A stretch of DNA of 42,270 bases from CAMYLY01 sp036397755 (GCA_036397755.1 DASWII010000025.1:1-42270); one strand, 5' to 3'. Counted from the stretch's first letter, positions 23,933 through 32,997 are shown. Notes: generated by a model from the sequence alone, not told the origin. Numbers and translations are program-made.

Positions 23933-24084
23933 TCGAGCTTACGCTCGATGCGGTAGTGATCGAGGTCGGCCGTCACTTCGCGGCTCCCGGTACGACGGGA
24001 GTCCCGCTTCAACCCGCCTTTCAAGGCGCAGTTCCTCGGCCGAGCCTGGGCTTCAGCCCAGGACTCGCTCGCGCCCTCGGCGAG
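23933..24084. repeat. Cluster of five short hairpins in a non-coding gap
   Basis: The 443-base gap 23757-24199 contains no recognisable gene. Within it lie five perfect stems: TCGAGC/GCTCGA (23933-23948), CTCCCG/CGGGAG (23984-24001), GCCTT/AAGGC (24016-24027), CCTGGGC/GCCCAGG with TTCA loop (24045-24062) and CTCGC/GCGAG (24068-24084). The order and spacing recall REP/BIME-type elements or a structured RNA. The gap separates two converging genes, so a terminator function is also possible. The 23757-23790 part holds a degenerate CTGTGCGC repeat. Confidence 0.5.
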
Positions 24085-24199
24085 ACGGTCGCGGGGCTCA
24101 GGCATCGCTGCCGCGGTCCGCGCGGCCGCGTGTTCACGCCACATTACACCAACGGGTTCGTTACGCGCAGTCCCCTCCCACCCCTTAACGCGCCCCAAC

Positions 24200-24631
24200 T
24201 CAACTCTGGGCTCCGAACACCCTGAACCCCTCGCGACGCGCGGCCGCGCGCAGCTGCTCATCGAGTGTCACGAATGGCAACGTGCCTGGCTCGAAATCGG
24301 CCAGCACGACTGCCGCGGCGAGTTGAAGGGCGTCCGCCGCCCGGAGCGGATGCAACCGGAGCAGGCGCGTGGCCTGATCCCGAACCCTCCCGATCGGCGG
24401 CACTTCCGTCCAACCGCGAGCCGCGGCGTGCAAGCGGGATGTGGCAACATCCCAGTCCGCGGCGCCAAGCCGGCCTTCGCGTTCGAGCCGCGCCAAAGCG
24501 GATGCACACTCGACGGGCGTACCCCACCACACAGCGGCGGAAGGGTCGTCGCGCATCAACGCTGCGAGTTGGCCGCTCTCGGGCGCGGGGACGAGCAAGG
24601 GCAGGATGGCGGAGGAGTCCCAGAATCTCAC
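24200..24631 (-). CDS. PIN-domain toxin (VapC-type ribonuclease)
   Basis: GTG 24631 overlaps the antitoxin stop (GTGA), giving 143 residues. The four acidic PIN residues are present: Asp5 (FWDSSAI), Glu41 (PVECASAL), Asp100 (RAADALQL) and Asp124 (TLDEQL). These coordinate Mg2+/Mn2+ for RNA cleavage. Overall length and motif order fit VapC. With the Phd-type gene upstream it forms an intact type II TA pair; the antitoxin should hold it inactive and repress the promoter. Confidence 0.9.
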   Translation of the reverse strand: MRFWDSSAILPLLVPAPESGQLAALMRDDPSAAVWWGTPVECASALARLEREGRLGAADWDVATSRLHAAARGWTEVPPIGRVRDQATRLLRLHPLRAADALQLAAAVVLADFEPGTLPFVTLDEQLRAAARREGFRVFGAQS

Positions 24632-24921
24632 CGCGTACTCCGCCGCTCTTCGAGTAACAGATCCACTGCGCTCCGGCCGTGGGCAACCTCGGGCCACGGC
24701 AGGTCGAGCCACTCGGCCACCGGCGTCTCTTCCGGCAGCCGCGCCAGCCCCTGCTGCGCCAATCCGAGCACGCGAGGTGGAATACCCGACCCAAGCTGGA
24801 CCGGCATGAGCCTGGCTACCGGCACGCCACGATCGGTGATGAGCACGGGCTCGCCCGCCTGGACTCTCTTTATCAGGGCGCTCAGATGGTTCTTGGCCCT
24901 TGAAATAGACTCCGATTTCAT
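24628..24921 (-). CDS. Phd/YefM-type antitoxin
   Basis: The 97-residue product shows the Phd/YefM N-terminal fold: MKSESISRAKNHLSALIKRV, GEPVLITDRGVPVARLMPV. The C-terminal half, PRVLGLAQQGLARLPEETPV onwards, is the part that would bind the PIN toxin. Its ATG lies inside the left CATATG of the palindromic operator described next, which fits tight autoregulation. The partner toxin overlaps its stop. Confidence 0.9.
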   Translation of the reverse strand: MKSESISRAKNHLSALIKRVQAGEPVLITDRGVPVARLMPVQLGSGIPPRVLGLAQQGLARLPEETPVAEWLDLPWPEVAHGRSAVDLLLEERRSTR

Positions 24922-24947
24922 ATGTCTAGAATAGCTATATTCATATG
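24919..24947. promoter_or_regulatory. Candidate autoregulatory operator of the Phd/VapC pair
   Basis: Two CATATG palindromes (24919-24924 and 24942-24947) flank an AT-rich core containing ATAGCTAT. The region is far richer in A+T than its surroundings. It includes the antitoxin start codon and would overlap the promoter, as is usual for Phd-family repressor sites. Confidence 0.5.
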
Positions 24948-25141
24948 TCCTATCAAGCTACTACAACGGACCGGCTGCGTCGCCAAGAGGCCAGCGAACA
25001 CACACCAACCCCGTCGGAATCGACGCACGCAGGACCGGGTCGCGCAGAAGGAACCAGCCCAGCCCGCCCGGCCTCCGGGCGGTCCTTCAGAGCCCCGCGC
25101 GGCTGCACTGGCTACCTACTCGCACGCGCGCCCGGCGGGCG

Positions 25142-27787
25142 TCATCGCCGGCCCCTCGCCTGCTCCACGGCCATCCGCCAATTCTGCAACACGACGATCC
25201 TGGCGCCCGCTTCGCCTTCGATGCGTGCGAACAGAAACCCGCTGCCATCCGGCAGGACGTCGTACATGTGATGCATGCCTTCTGGGTGGTGCTCTCGCGT
25301 CGAAAAGAGCACGCGTTCCTCTTGGACGGCGAAGTCCCGCCCCAACGCTAAGCGGGCGGCCACGAGGTTCCCCCCGGCGCTCCGGAGGCTCCGATAGAAC
25401 AACTCTCGGCCATCGGGCGCCCATCGGGGCTCGAGCCCGCCCTGGGTGGAAACGAGCCATTTGGCCGCGCTCACGTCCGGGAAGGGGCGCACGTACACCT
25501 CGGGCCGGCCCGATTCATCGGACACGTACGCGACGAAACGAGCGTCGGGTGAGAACGCCGGAGCCCGCTCCTCGAATTCGGTCGTGGCGACGGGGATTGG
25601 TGGCTCGTCCGCTCCCCAACGCACCGCGTATACATCGCGACCACCACCGGAGCCGGCGCGGTAGACCAGCCACCGACCGTCACGGGAGAACTCGGCTTCG
25701 TCGATGGGCGCGCCGGCTCCGTAAATGCGCTCAGCTTCTCCCCCGCCCGTCGCGGAGATCCGATACACCCCGGCGGGATGCTCGCGGTCGGACACGAAGA
25801 TGATCGCCCGACCATCCGGCGTCCACGAAGGCCGGTAGCTCAGCGTTCCGCCAGACGAGAGGCGGCTCAACGGGCCTCGGTCGAGCGTCTTGAGCCATAC
25901 CTCATCGCGTCCGCCGGCAAACTTGCTGATCGCCAGCCGCGTTCCGTCAGGGGAGAGCGCGATTCCCGACAACAACTCCGTCCAGCCGGGATCGACCGGC
26001 TCCTCCCGCCCCTCGCGATCGATACGGACGATGGTGGCAGCCGTCGCCCCCGCCGCCAGATAGAACAGCTCTCCGTTCCGGGCCACCGCCAGCGACGTCG
26101 TGTAACCCGACCAGCCAACGCGCACCCGATCGCTCAGGACGACCTCAGGGCCCGTCACGACGCCTCGCACCGGGTCGAACGGTACGGCGACCAGCTCACC
26201 CGTTTCGCGTCCGACGAGCATGTAGTCAGGCGGGCCGAAGCGGGCGATGGTGCCCGCCGAAAGGACGCGGGTCGTTCCCGTCTTCAAGTCCACGACCCCC
26301 ACCTGGCTCGGGCCGGCTCCAAAGACCGTGACCAGCGCCGCGTTCTCTCCCGGCAACAGGTCCGGCGTCACCAGCCGCTGGTGCCCCTGGGTGGTGTCCG
26401 GACGCACCAGGACTTCCGGCGTGCCGCCGGTTGCGGGAACGCGCATCAAGAAGCCGCGCGCCGACGTGTAGTAAATCGCTCCGCTCTCGCCCCAGGCACC
26501 ACCGTACCCCGATGTCGAGTCGGCCACGATGACTCGAGGCGTGGTGCCACCGACCGCGATCGTCACCAACGAACCGGGGAAGCCGGTCAGGTACCCGACC
26601 GACGCCCCGTCCGGAGAGAAGAACGGGGACCAGCCACTCTGGCCGCTCGCCATCAGCTGCGGATCCCGCTGGTCCCGGGGGCGCAGCACGAGTTCCGCGG
26701 ATTCCCCCTGATAGATGATGTAGCGACCGTCGGGAGAGGCCGCGATTCCGCCAATCGCGACGCTCAGGGCCGGAAGGGGAATCTCGAATCGGCCAACGAG
26801 CACTTCTTCGGGTACGGGACGGAGCCAGCCCCACACGGCGAGCGCGAGCAGGATCGCGGCGGCTACGAGTGCCGCGGGCAAGGCGGTACGGCTGTACGGC
26901 GGTGGGAGGGGAGTCCGCGCGGCGGCTGCCGTCTTCGCGGTCGTGAAGCTCCGGTTCTGCAGCGCCTCCGCAAGCGCTTTTGCGCTTGCGAAGCGGTCGG
27001 CGGGCAACTTCTCCAGCGCTTTCGCCACCGCTGCGGCAACGTTCGGCGGCACCGTCTTCCGTAGCGTCGTGACAGGCTCCGCTTCCTCCGTCACGATCCT
27101 CATGATGATCTGCTGCGCCGAGGCCCCCACGTGCGGCGGGTTGCCCGTCAGCATCTCGTACAGCACGCTGCCCAAGGAATAGATGTCCGACCGGGCGGTG
27201 AGATCCTTCTCCGCAGTCGCCTGTTCGGGCGACATGTAGTGCGGGGTCCCGAGGCTCAAGCCCGTCTCCGTCATCCGTCCACCCGCCGCCGCACTCACGG
27301 CCAGCGCGATCCCGAAGTCCGCCACCATCGGGCGGCCGTCGTGGAGTAGGATGTTCTCGGGCTTGATGTCCCGGTGGATCACGCCGTGCCGGTGCGCGTA
27401 GTCGAGCGCGTCGGCCACCTCGGTGGTGATCGTAACGGCCTCCTCGATGTCAAGCTGGGTCTCGCGGTTCAGCTTGTCGCGCAATGTCTCCCCTTCGATG
27501 TACGGCATCACGTAATAGAGGAAGCCGTCCGCGCTGCCCGAGTCGAACAGCGGCAGGATATGCGGGTGCTGGAGGCCCGCCGTGGTCTTGATCTCCACCA
27601 CGAACCGCTCGGCGCCGAGCACGGCCGCGAGCTCGGGCTTCAAGACTTTGAGGGCGACCTTGCGGTCGTGCTTCACGTCATGCGCGAGATACACGGTCGC
27701 CATGCCGCCCGCGCCGAGCTCGCGCTCGATCGCGTAGCGGTCCGCGAGGGCGGATGAGAGGCGGATCGGCTGATCCATCTGGTGCAC
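25142..27787 (-). CDS. Receptor-type Ser/Thr protein kinase with TolB/WD40-like propeller
   Basis: GTG 27787 is favoured over the ATG at 27778 because GGGGAGGAC lies just upstream and it aligns with the paralogue's start. The 881-residue product has a kinase domain (GAGGMATVYLA, VALKVLK, HRDIKPENILL, VADFGIA, GTPHYMSPEQA) to about residue 290, one transmembrane helix (about 310-335) and a large C-terminal propeller with PD40/WD40-type repeats (SPDGRYIIYQG, SRDGRWLVYRAG, SPDARFVAYVSD). The propeller should be extracytoplasmic and may sense a ligand or surface. The kinase part is nearly the same as that of the next gene, indicating a tandem duplication. Confidence 0.95.
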   Translation of the reverse strand: MHQMDQPIRLSSALADRYAIERELGAGGMATVYLAHDVKHDRKVALKVLKPELAAVLGAERFVVEIKTTAGLQHPHILPLFDSGSADGFLYYVMPYIEGETLRDKLNRETQLDIEEAVTITTEVADALDYAHRHGVIHRDIKPENILLHDGRPMVADFGIALAVSAAAGGRMTETGLSLGTPHYMSPEQATAEKDLTARSDIYSLGSVLYEMLTGNPPHVGASAQQIIMRIVTEEAEPVTTLRKTVPPNVAAAVAKALEKLPADRFASAKALAEALQNRSFTTAKTAAAARTPLPPPYSRTALPAALVAAAILLALAVWGWLRPVPEEVLVGRFEIPLPALSVAIGGIAASPDGRYIIYQGESAELVLRPRDQRDPQLMASGQSGWSPFFSPDGASVGYLTGFPGSLVTIAVGGTTPRVIVADSTSGYGGAWGESGAIYYTSARGFLMRVPATGGTPEVLVRPDTTQGHQRLVTPDLLPGENAALVTVFGAGPSQVGVVDLKTGTTRVLSAGTIARFGPPDYMLVGRETGELVAVPFDPVRGVVTGPEVVLSDRVRVGWSGYTTSLAVARNGELFYLAAGATAATIVRIDREGREEPVDPGWTELLSGIALSPDGTRLAISKFAGGRDEVWLKTLDRGPLSRLSSGGTLSYRPSWTPDGRAIIFVSDREHPAGVYRISATGGGEAERIYGAGAPIDEAEFSRDGRWLVYRAGSGGGRDVYAVRWGADEPPIPVATTEFEERAPAFSPDARFVAYVSDESGRPEVYVRPFPDVSAAKWLVSTQGGLEPRWAPDGRELFYRSLRSAGGNLVAARLALGRDFAVQEERVLFSTREHHPEGMHHMYDVLPDGSGFLFARIEGEAGARIVVLQNWRMAVEQARGRR

Positions 27788-27789
27788 GT

Positions 27790-28034
27790 CTAGTCCTCCC
27801 CGAGTGACTCGATGTTTGTAAGATCTTTGCGGCGGCCACTGGCGCGCTTGTTCCGGATCAGCGCCGCTCGACCGAGAAACGCACCTGGGCCCTCCCCTGC
27901 CGGTTCGATCGGCCGCGGTTCGGCGGCCGCCTTGCCGTGCACGGTAATGATCACGCGGGGGCGCCCTCGCGCACCCGGCGTACGAGGACCGGAAGCCGGG
28001 TCGTGGCTTCGTAAAGCGAGTATGTGCCATGCAC
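27790..28034 (-). pseudogene. Frameshifted Phd/YefM-type antitoxin in front of a kinase gene
   Basis: Two adjacent frames together give a Phd-type antitoxin: YSLYEATTRLPVLVRRVREG (frame from 28034) runs into a stop after GAPA, and RVIITVHGKAAAEPRPIEP (the next frame) continues to 27790. Adding one C in the run GCCCCCGCG near 27956 joins them as GAPRVIITVHGK, the family core. So the gene is broken by a one-base deletion in a C run. No PIN toxin follows; the kinase start (27787) lies two bases after its stop and uses its last codons as ribosome site. A sequencing error in the C run is the alternative. Confidence 0.6.
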
Positions 28035-28099
28035 GACGGCAAGCCATTGCCCTGGTCAGGTTAGGCAGATTGCGTGTGTGGGCCGCGAAGCCGTTGCCG

Positions 28100-30742
28100 T
28101 CACCGTGCGACTTTCGCGACGAGTTCCTGAAACCAGTTGTCCACCAGAATCAGGTTCGTGCGCTCGCCGCCACCCCGTTCGCGCACCATGAGGAACCGCC
28201 GGTCGTCCGGCGACACATCGTACGCGCGGTGCGACTGGTCCGTGCGAAAGGCGCCGCCGGCAAACAGGACCGTCTGGCGGCCCACCGCGAACGTCGGCTG
28301 CGTCATGATCTCGGCGGCCACCATGTCCCCCGCCGGGCTGCGGTAGAACAGCTCCCGCCCGCTGTTCGCCCAGAGGGGTTCCGTGCCCCCGCTCAGGGAC
28401 ACCTGCCATTTGGCGCCCGAGACGTCGGGGAACGGACGGACGTACACCTCGTCCGTTCCGGACTCGTCGGACGCATACGCGATCCAGCGCGTGTCCGGAG
28501 AAAGCGCCGGGGACCGTTCGTTGTACTGGGAAGCAAGGAGCGTCACCGGCGTCGCATCGCCATCCGTCCGGACCGCCATCAGGTCAGCGGCTGGCGCCGA
28601 GCGCTCGCGATACACGAGCCACCGTCCATCGCGCGACCACTGCCCCTCCCACAGGTCGTGCGGACTCACCAGGAGGGTATCGGGCGGGGCGCTGCCGTCG
28701 GCGCGCGCGACCCCGAGGCTCCGAACCCCGGTCCGGGTCGTATAGAACCCCACCGAACGCCCGTCGGGCGCGAAGAACGGCCGACCACTCTCGGCGTCGA
28801 ACGTCAGCTTGGACGACGGCCCATCGGGCAGGAGGCGGATCCAAATCTGCGTTTCCCCCTGTGTGGTGACGGCAGCCGCGACCCGCCGGCCATCGGGGGA
28901 GATCACCGGCGCGTCGTACGCGTTGGAGTCGATCACTTCGACGTCGCCCGTTCGCGTCACCCACACCAGATCAGACTGCGGCCCGCTCCCGCTGCCGCCC
29001 GAGTACAGCAGAGTGCCGGTGGCCGACAGCGCCAAGTCCACGTAGCCCACTCCGCGGACGCTCACGCCTTCGGCCAGCGCCGCGGCGTCGCCGGTCAGCT
29101 CCATGCTCCCTTGATCGAACGGCGCGGCCATCAACGTTCCGGTCGCCGTGACGTAGACCAGGTAGCCCGGAGCCACATGTTTGCCGTAGATGCCCCGGGT
29201 CAGGACGCGATGCACACCGGTGGCAAGATCCACCACGGCAACCTCGTAGTCGGCGATACCCCGGCGCAGGACGGTGAACACGACACCGCGCCCATTCGGA
29301 AGCACGTCCGGATAGTTGTGCTGACTCTCTCCCCGCGCAGTGTCTAACGTGGTGACCCGGACCGGCCGACCGCCGCCCTGCGGCACGCGGACGAGACCGT
29401 CCGGCGTGTCCGAGTAGATGTAGCCGTCCCGACCCCACGCCCCACCATCCCAGTCCATCCCGGAGTCCGCCACCGTGACCGGTGGTTCGCCGCCGAGCGA
29501 GACGGTCTTGAGCCGCATGGGCGAGATCGTGTAGAATCCCACGCGCCGTCCATCCGGCGAGAAGAACGGGCTGATGGCGCCCTCAGTGCCCACCAGGGGC
29601 CGCGCGTCCAGCCGGTCACGCTCGCGCAGCCAGAGTTGACCCGCGCCTCCCTCTCCCGGCCCCAGATACACGAACCGCGAGCCATCGGGCGAGATCGCGA
29701 TGCGCGGTCCCTGCCCGGGCCGCATGACCTGCGCCTCGGCTAGCGCGATGTTAAACCGGCTCACCGGCGGCGGCGGCGGCTTGCGCAGCCAGCCCCACAC
29801 GGCCACGGCGGTCGCGACAATCGCGACCGCGGCAAGGGCGCGGTGGGTGACCGGGCCGTGGGGCGGTTGGGCAGTCGGCGTGCCAGCGGCGGCGGCAAAG
29901 GTCGAGAACGCCGGATTCGCCAGTGCCTCGGCAAACGCCGCGGCAGTCTCGAAACGATCGGCCGGGAGTTTCTCGATCGCCTTGGCGACGGCCGAGGCCA
30001 CATTGACCGGCACCGACTTGCGTACCCTGGTAACGGGCACCGCCTCCTCCGTCACGATCTTCATGATGATCTGCTGGGCCGATGAACCCACGTGCGGTGG
30101 GCTCCCGGTCAGCATCTCGTAGAGCACGCTGCCCAGCGAATAGATGTCCGACCGTGCCGTGATGTCTCGATCTGCGGTCGCCTGCTCCGGGCTCATGTAG
30201 TGCGGCGTGCCGAGGGACAGGCCCGTCTCCGTCATCCGCCCGCCGGCCGCCGCACTCAGGGCCAGGGCAATGCCGAAATCCGCCACCATCGGCCGGCCGT
30301 CGTGCAGCAGAATGTTCTCGGGCTTGATATCGCGGTGGATCACACCGTTGCGGTGGGCGTAGTCGAGCGCTTCGGCCACCGCCGTCGTGATCCGCAGGGC
30401 CTCATCAATGCCCAGCTGGGTATCGCGATCGAGCTTCGCACGCAGGGTCTCGCCGTCAATGAACGGCATGACATAGAACAGGAACCCGCCGGCCGTGCCT
30501 GAATCGAACAGCGGCAGGATGTGCGGGTGCTGCAACGAGGCGGTCGTGGTGATCTCCTGCACGAACCGTTCGGCGCCGAGCACGGCGGCCAGCTCGGGCT
30601 TGAGGACCTTGAGGGCGACCTTACGCTTGTGCTTGAGATCCTCGGCCAGATAGACGGTGGCCATGCCACCCGCGCCGAGTTCCCGCTCGATCGCGTAGCG
30701 GTCCGCGAGGGAGCCTTTCAACTGGTCAGTTACGTGCGCCAT
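28100..30742 (-). CDS. Receptor-type Ser/Thr protein kinase with TolB/WD40-like propeller
   Basis: The 880-residue product has ELGAGGMATVYLAEDLK (glycine loop), VALKVLK (Lys45), HRDIKPEN (Asp138) and VADFGIA (Asp155), then GTPHYMSPEQA and SDIYSLGSVLYEML. A single helix (about 305-325) separates the kinase from a C-terminal propeller with SPDGSRFVYLGPG, SPDGRRVAAAVT, SRDGRWLVYRER and SPDTRWIAYASD repeats. It is a paralogue of the 25142-27787 gene; the propellers have diverged much more than the kinases, which suggests different sensed signals. Expression start is clear (ATG 30742). Confidence 0.95.
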   Translation of the reverse strand: MAHVTDQLKGSLADRYAIERELGAGGMATVYLAEDLKHKRKVALKVLKPELAAVLGAERFVQEITTTASLQHPHILPLFDSGTAGGFLFYVMPFIDGETLRAKLDRDTQLGIDEALRITTAVAEALDYAHRNGVIHRDIKPENILLHDGRPMVADFGIALALSAAAGGRMTETGLSLGTPHYMSPEQATADRDITARSDIYSLGSVLYEMLTGSPPHVGSSAQQIIMKIVTEEAVPVTRVRKSVPVNVASAVAKAIEKLPADRFETAAAFAEALANPAFSTFAAAAGTPTAQPPHGPVTHRALAAVAIVATAVAVWGWLRKPPPPPVSRFNIALAEAQVMRPGQGPRIAISPDGSRFVYLGPGEGGAGQLWLRERDRLDARPLVGTEGAISPFFSPDGRRVGFYTISPMRLKTVSLGGEPPVTVADSGMDWDGGAWGRDGYIYSDTPDGLVRVPQGGGRPVRVTTLDTARGESQHNYPDVLPNGRGVVFTVLRRGIADYEVAVVDLATGVHRVLTRGIYGKHVAPGYLVYVTATGTLMAAPFDQGSMELTGDAAALAEGVSVRGVGYVDLALSATGTLLYSGGSGSGPQSDLVWVTRTGDVEVIDSNAYDAPVISPDGRRVAAAVTTQGETQIWIRLLPDGPSSKLTFDAESGRPFFAPDGRSVGFYTTRTGVRSLGVARADGSAPPDTLLVSPHDLWEGQWSRDGRWLVYRERSAPAADLMAVRTDGDATPVTLLASQYNERSPALSPDTRWIAYASDESGTDEVYVRPFPDVSGAKWQVSLSGGTEPLWANSGRELFYRSPAGDMVAAEIMTQPTFAVGRQTVLFAGGAFRTDQSHRAYDVSPDDRRFLMVRERGGGERTNLILVDNWFQELVAKVAR

Positions 30743-30877
30743 GCTGGCTCCGGTTGGTCGTGCAGCGTGCCGCGTGCAGCGCGCAGCGTACCTGCTCGCT
30801 CAGGAGAGATCGTCATGTGCGGCCATGTCTCCGGCTCGAGCGGTACACCAATGCGCGCGAGGCTGGGTGGCGGTAGG

Positions 30878-31336
30878 TCAGGTGGCCCGCAGGGCGTGAC
30901 GCCAGCGGAGGGTCTGGAAACGCGCGTAGTCGCGGTCGGACGTAATGAACTCGCAGCCCGCCTCGATGGCCAGCGCCGCCAGCCAGGCGTCGGGAACGAG
31001 GTTGCCCGTCGCGTCCGTCTCCCGGCACAGGCGCACGAAGATATCCCAGTGGCGGGCGGCCGGCGCGATCGGCACCGCGTTCGGCCGGTGGCGCAACGCC
31101 TCCACAAACGCGAGCGCCGGCTCGAGGGGCGTGGGCGGGTGAAACACCCGCGCGTGGGTCACGACGCGCAGGAACGTGCTCAGCACCTGATCGGAGACGG
31201 CGCACGCCTCGTCGGAGGCGAGGAGCGCGTCCGCCGGTGCCAGCAGGGCGCGCGCAAGGCGACGCCGATCGCCGGCCGGGACCTTCTTGAGTTGTCTCTC
31301 CGCGCTCCGCGCGATCTCGAGCCTATACCGCGCCAT
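30878..31336 (-). pseudogene. RelE-VapC chimera (toxin fusion, probably inactive)
   Basis: The first ~31 residues (ARYRLEIARSAERQLKKVP) match the N-terminus of RelE/ParE toxins. From about residue 38 onwards (LLASDEACAVSDQVLSTFLR ... GNLVPDAWLAALAIE ... ITSDRDYARF) the sequence is the C-terminal three quarters of a VapC PIN toxin. The VapC part lacks its first strand with the first catalytic Asp; the RelE part lacks its C-terminal catalytic strands. The frame is open, 152 residues from ATG 31336. This looks like a deletion that joined two toxins. It overlaps the RHH antitoxin by 14 bases. Confidence 0.75.
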
Positions 31337-31547
31337 CAAGTTTCAGCTCGGCCAGCACATCCGCCAGGGGCCTGGTCGGCTCATGCCGGAGCGCCCTGAG
31401 GTCCTCGACGTCCTCGAGCTCTTCGAGCCGATCCAGCAAGGCCTCCTGGATGAAGTGGTTCATCACGATCCCGCGCGAACGGCAGAACTCGTCGAGCGCT
31501 CTCTTGAGGCGTCGGTCAATGCGGGCACTGATCTGGACGGTCGCCAT
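31323..31547 (-). CDS. RHH-type (CopG/RelB-like) antitoxin
   Basis: The 74-residue protein begins ATVQISARIDRRLKRALDEF, the ribbon-helix-helix DNA-binding pattern, and continues GIVMNHFIQEALLDRLEELE. The acidic C-terminal half (LEDVEDLRAL) would contact a toxin. Such antitoxins normally precede RelE/ParE toxins with overlapping genes, as is seen here, although the toxin is now a chimera. It probably still represses its own promoter. Confidence 0.85.
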   Translation of the reverse strand: MATVQISARIDRRLKRALDEFCRSRGIVMNHFIQEALLDRLEELEDVEDLRALRHEPTRPLADVLAELKLDGAV

Positions 31548-31638
31548 GGAGACTCGCTAGCAAACGGTGGCACGCAATATACGTTGATACCGCGCGACTC
31601 ACCACGCGGTATCGGTCGGCGAGGCACGCGGTGGCTGG

Positions 31639-32997
31639 TCACGCGGCCACTCGCTGCTCCGCCTCTCTCGCGATGCGCTGTCCCTCATCCACGCGCACCA
31701 GCAACAGCAGGGCCCCACCTACCACGAAGAACATGATGACCGAGAGGATCGCCGTGCGACTGGATCCCGTGAGCCCCACCATCAACGCGAAGACCGCCGG
31801 ACCGATGATGCCCGCGAACTTCTCGAAGACCGCGAACAGGCCGAAGAACTCGCCCGATTCGTGACGAGGGATCATGCTGCCGAACAGCGAGCGACTCAGC
31901 GCCTGCGTGCCCCCCTGCACCATCGCCACCATGATCGCGAGGATGAAGAAATGGGTTGCGGTCGTCATCACGTACCCGAACACCGATATTCCGGCGTACA
32001 CGACCAGCCCGAGGAGGATAGCGCGCTTGGTGCCGATCCAGCCGGCGAGGCCTCCAAACAGAAACGCGAACGGGATCCCGACGAACTGTACCAGGATCAC
32101 CGCTCCGATCAGCGCACCCCTGTTGATCCCGATCTCGCTCCCGAAGATGACGGCCATACGAATGATCGTACCGATCCCATCGTTATAGATCAGGAACGCC
32201 AGGAGCATCACAAACGCGTTGCGATACGTGCGCAGTTCGCGGATCGTGCGCCGCAGCCGCTGGAGCGCAGCCCGAACCGTCCCTACACCGCGTTCTTCAT
32301 CACCCAACATCCGAACGGGAGGTTCCGGTACGCGGCGGAACAGGGGCACCGAGAACACGACCCACCACACCGCCACGGCCACGAACGACAGGCGGGCGGG
32401 GAGTGAAGCGGCGGACGGAGACAGGCCCTCCCCAGCGGGCAGCCCAATCAAGTCCGGCTTCACCAACACGACCGCTGCGCCCGTGAGGAGCAGGCCCCCA
32501 CCCACGTACCCGAGCGCATAGCCCGCGGTCGAAACACGGTCCATCTCGTCCGTGGGTGCCACGTGCGGCAACAGCGAGTCGTAAAACACGAAACTGCCGT
32601 TCGCGCCAATGTTGGCGAGAACGAAGAGCACGAGCGCAAACAGCCATTGTCCCTGCTGGATGAAGAACATCAGCGCGACCGCCGCGACGCCGACCCCCAT
32701 GAACGTCCCCAGCATGCGCTTCTTGATCGCCGTGTGATCTGCCATCGCGCCGAGCACCGGAGCCAGGACCGCAATGATCGCGAGTCCGATCGTCGTGGCA
32801 ACGCTGAAGCGGAACGTGGCGACCTCCGCCGGCATCCCGGCGGCGGCGTACGACGGGAAAAAGATCGGATAGATCGCCGTCACCACGATGACGATCATGG
32901 CCGAGTTGGCCCAGTCGTACATCGCCCAAGCGCGCTGGACCTTGGTGCGCAGGCCTATCCGGGCCAGCAAGCCCGAGGTTTCGCTCGACTCGGTCAT
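31639..32997 (-). CDS. MFS transporter, UMF1/Atg22-like family
   Basis: From ATG 32997 the product has 452 residues and about 12 helices. AWAMYDWANSAMIVIVVTAI, PVLGAMADHTAIKKRML and the central loop before RNAFVMLLAFLIYNDGIGTI are signatures of the UMF1 family (related to fungal Atg22 effluxers). The substrate is unknown; members are linked to amino acid or drug efflux. GTG 33018 is an alternative start. Neither is preceded by a good ribosome site. No functional link to neighbours is evident. Confidence 0.88.
   Translation of the reverse strand: MTESSETSGLLARIGLRTKVQRAWAMYDWANSAMIVIVVTAIYPIFFPSYAAAGMPAEVATFRFSVATTIGLAIIAVLAPVLGAMADHTAIKKRMLGTFMGVGVAAVALMFFIQQGQWLFALVLFVLANIGANGSFVFYDSLLPHVAPTDEMDRVSTAGYALGYVGGGLLLTGAAVVLVKPDLIGLPAGEGLSPSAASLPARLSFVAVAVWWVVFSVPLFRRVPEPPVRMLGDEERGVGTVRAALQRLRRTIRELRTYRNAFVMLLAFLIYNDGIGTIIRMAVIFGSEIGINRGALIGAVILVQFVGIPFAFLFGGLAGWIGTKRAILLGLVVYAGISVFGYVMTTATHFFILAIMVAMVQGGTQALSRSLFGSMIPRHESGEFFGLFAVFEKFAGIIGPAVFALMVGLTGSSRTAILSVIMFFVVGGALLLLVRVDEGQRIAREAEQRVAA

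Noticed and set aside
6882..24199. Search for a CydB, Rieske/cytochrome b, ACIII or haem a synthase gene in the block
   Set aside because: None was found by eye in any frame, so these genes are taken as absent from the window rather than missed.
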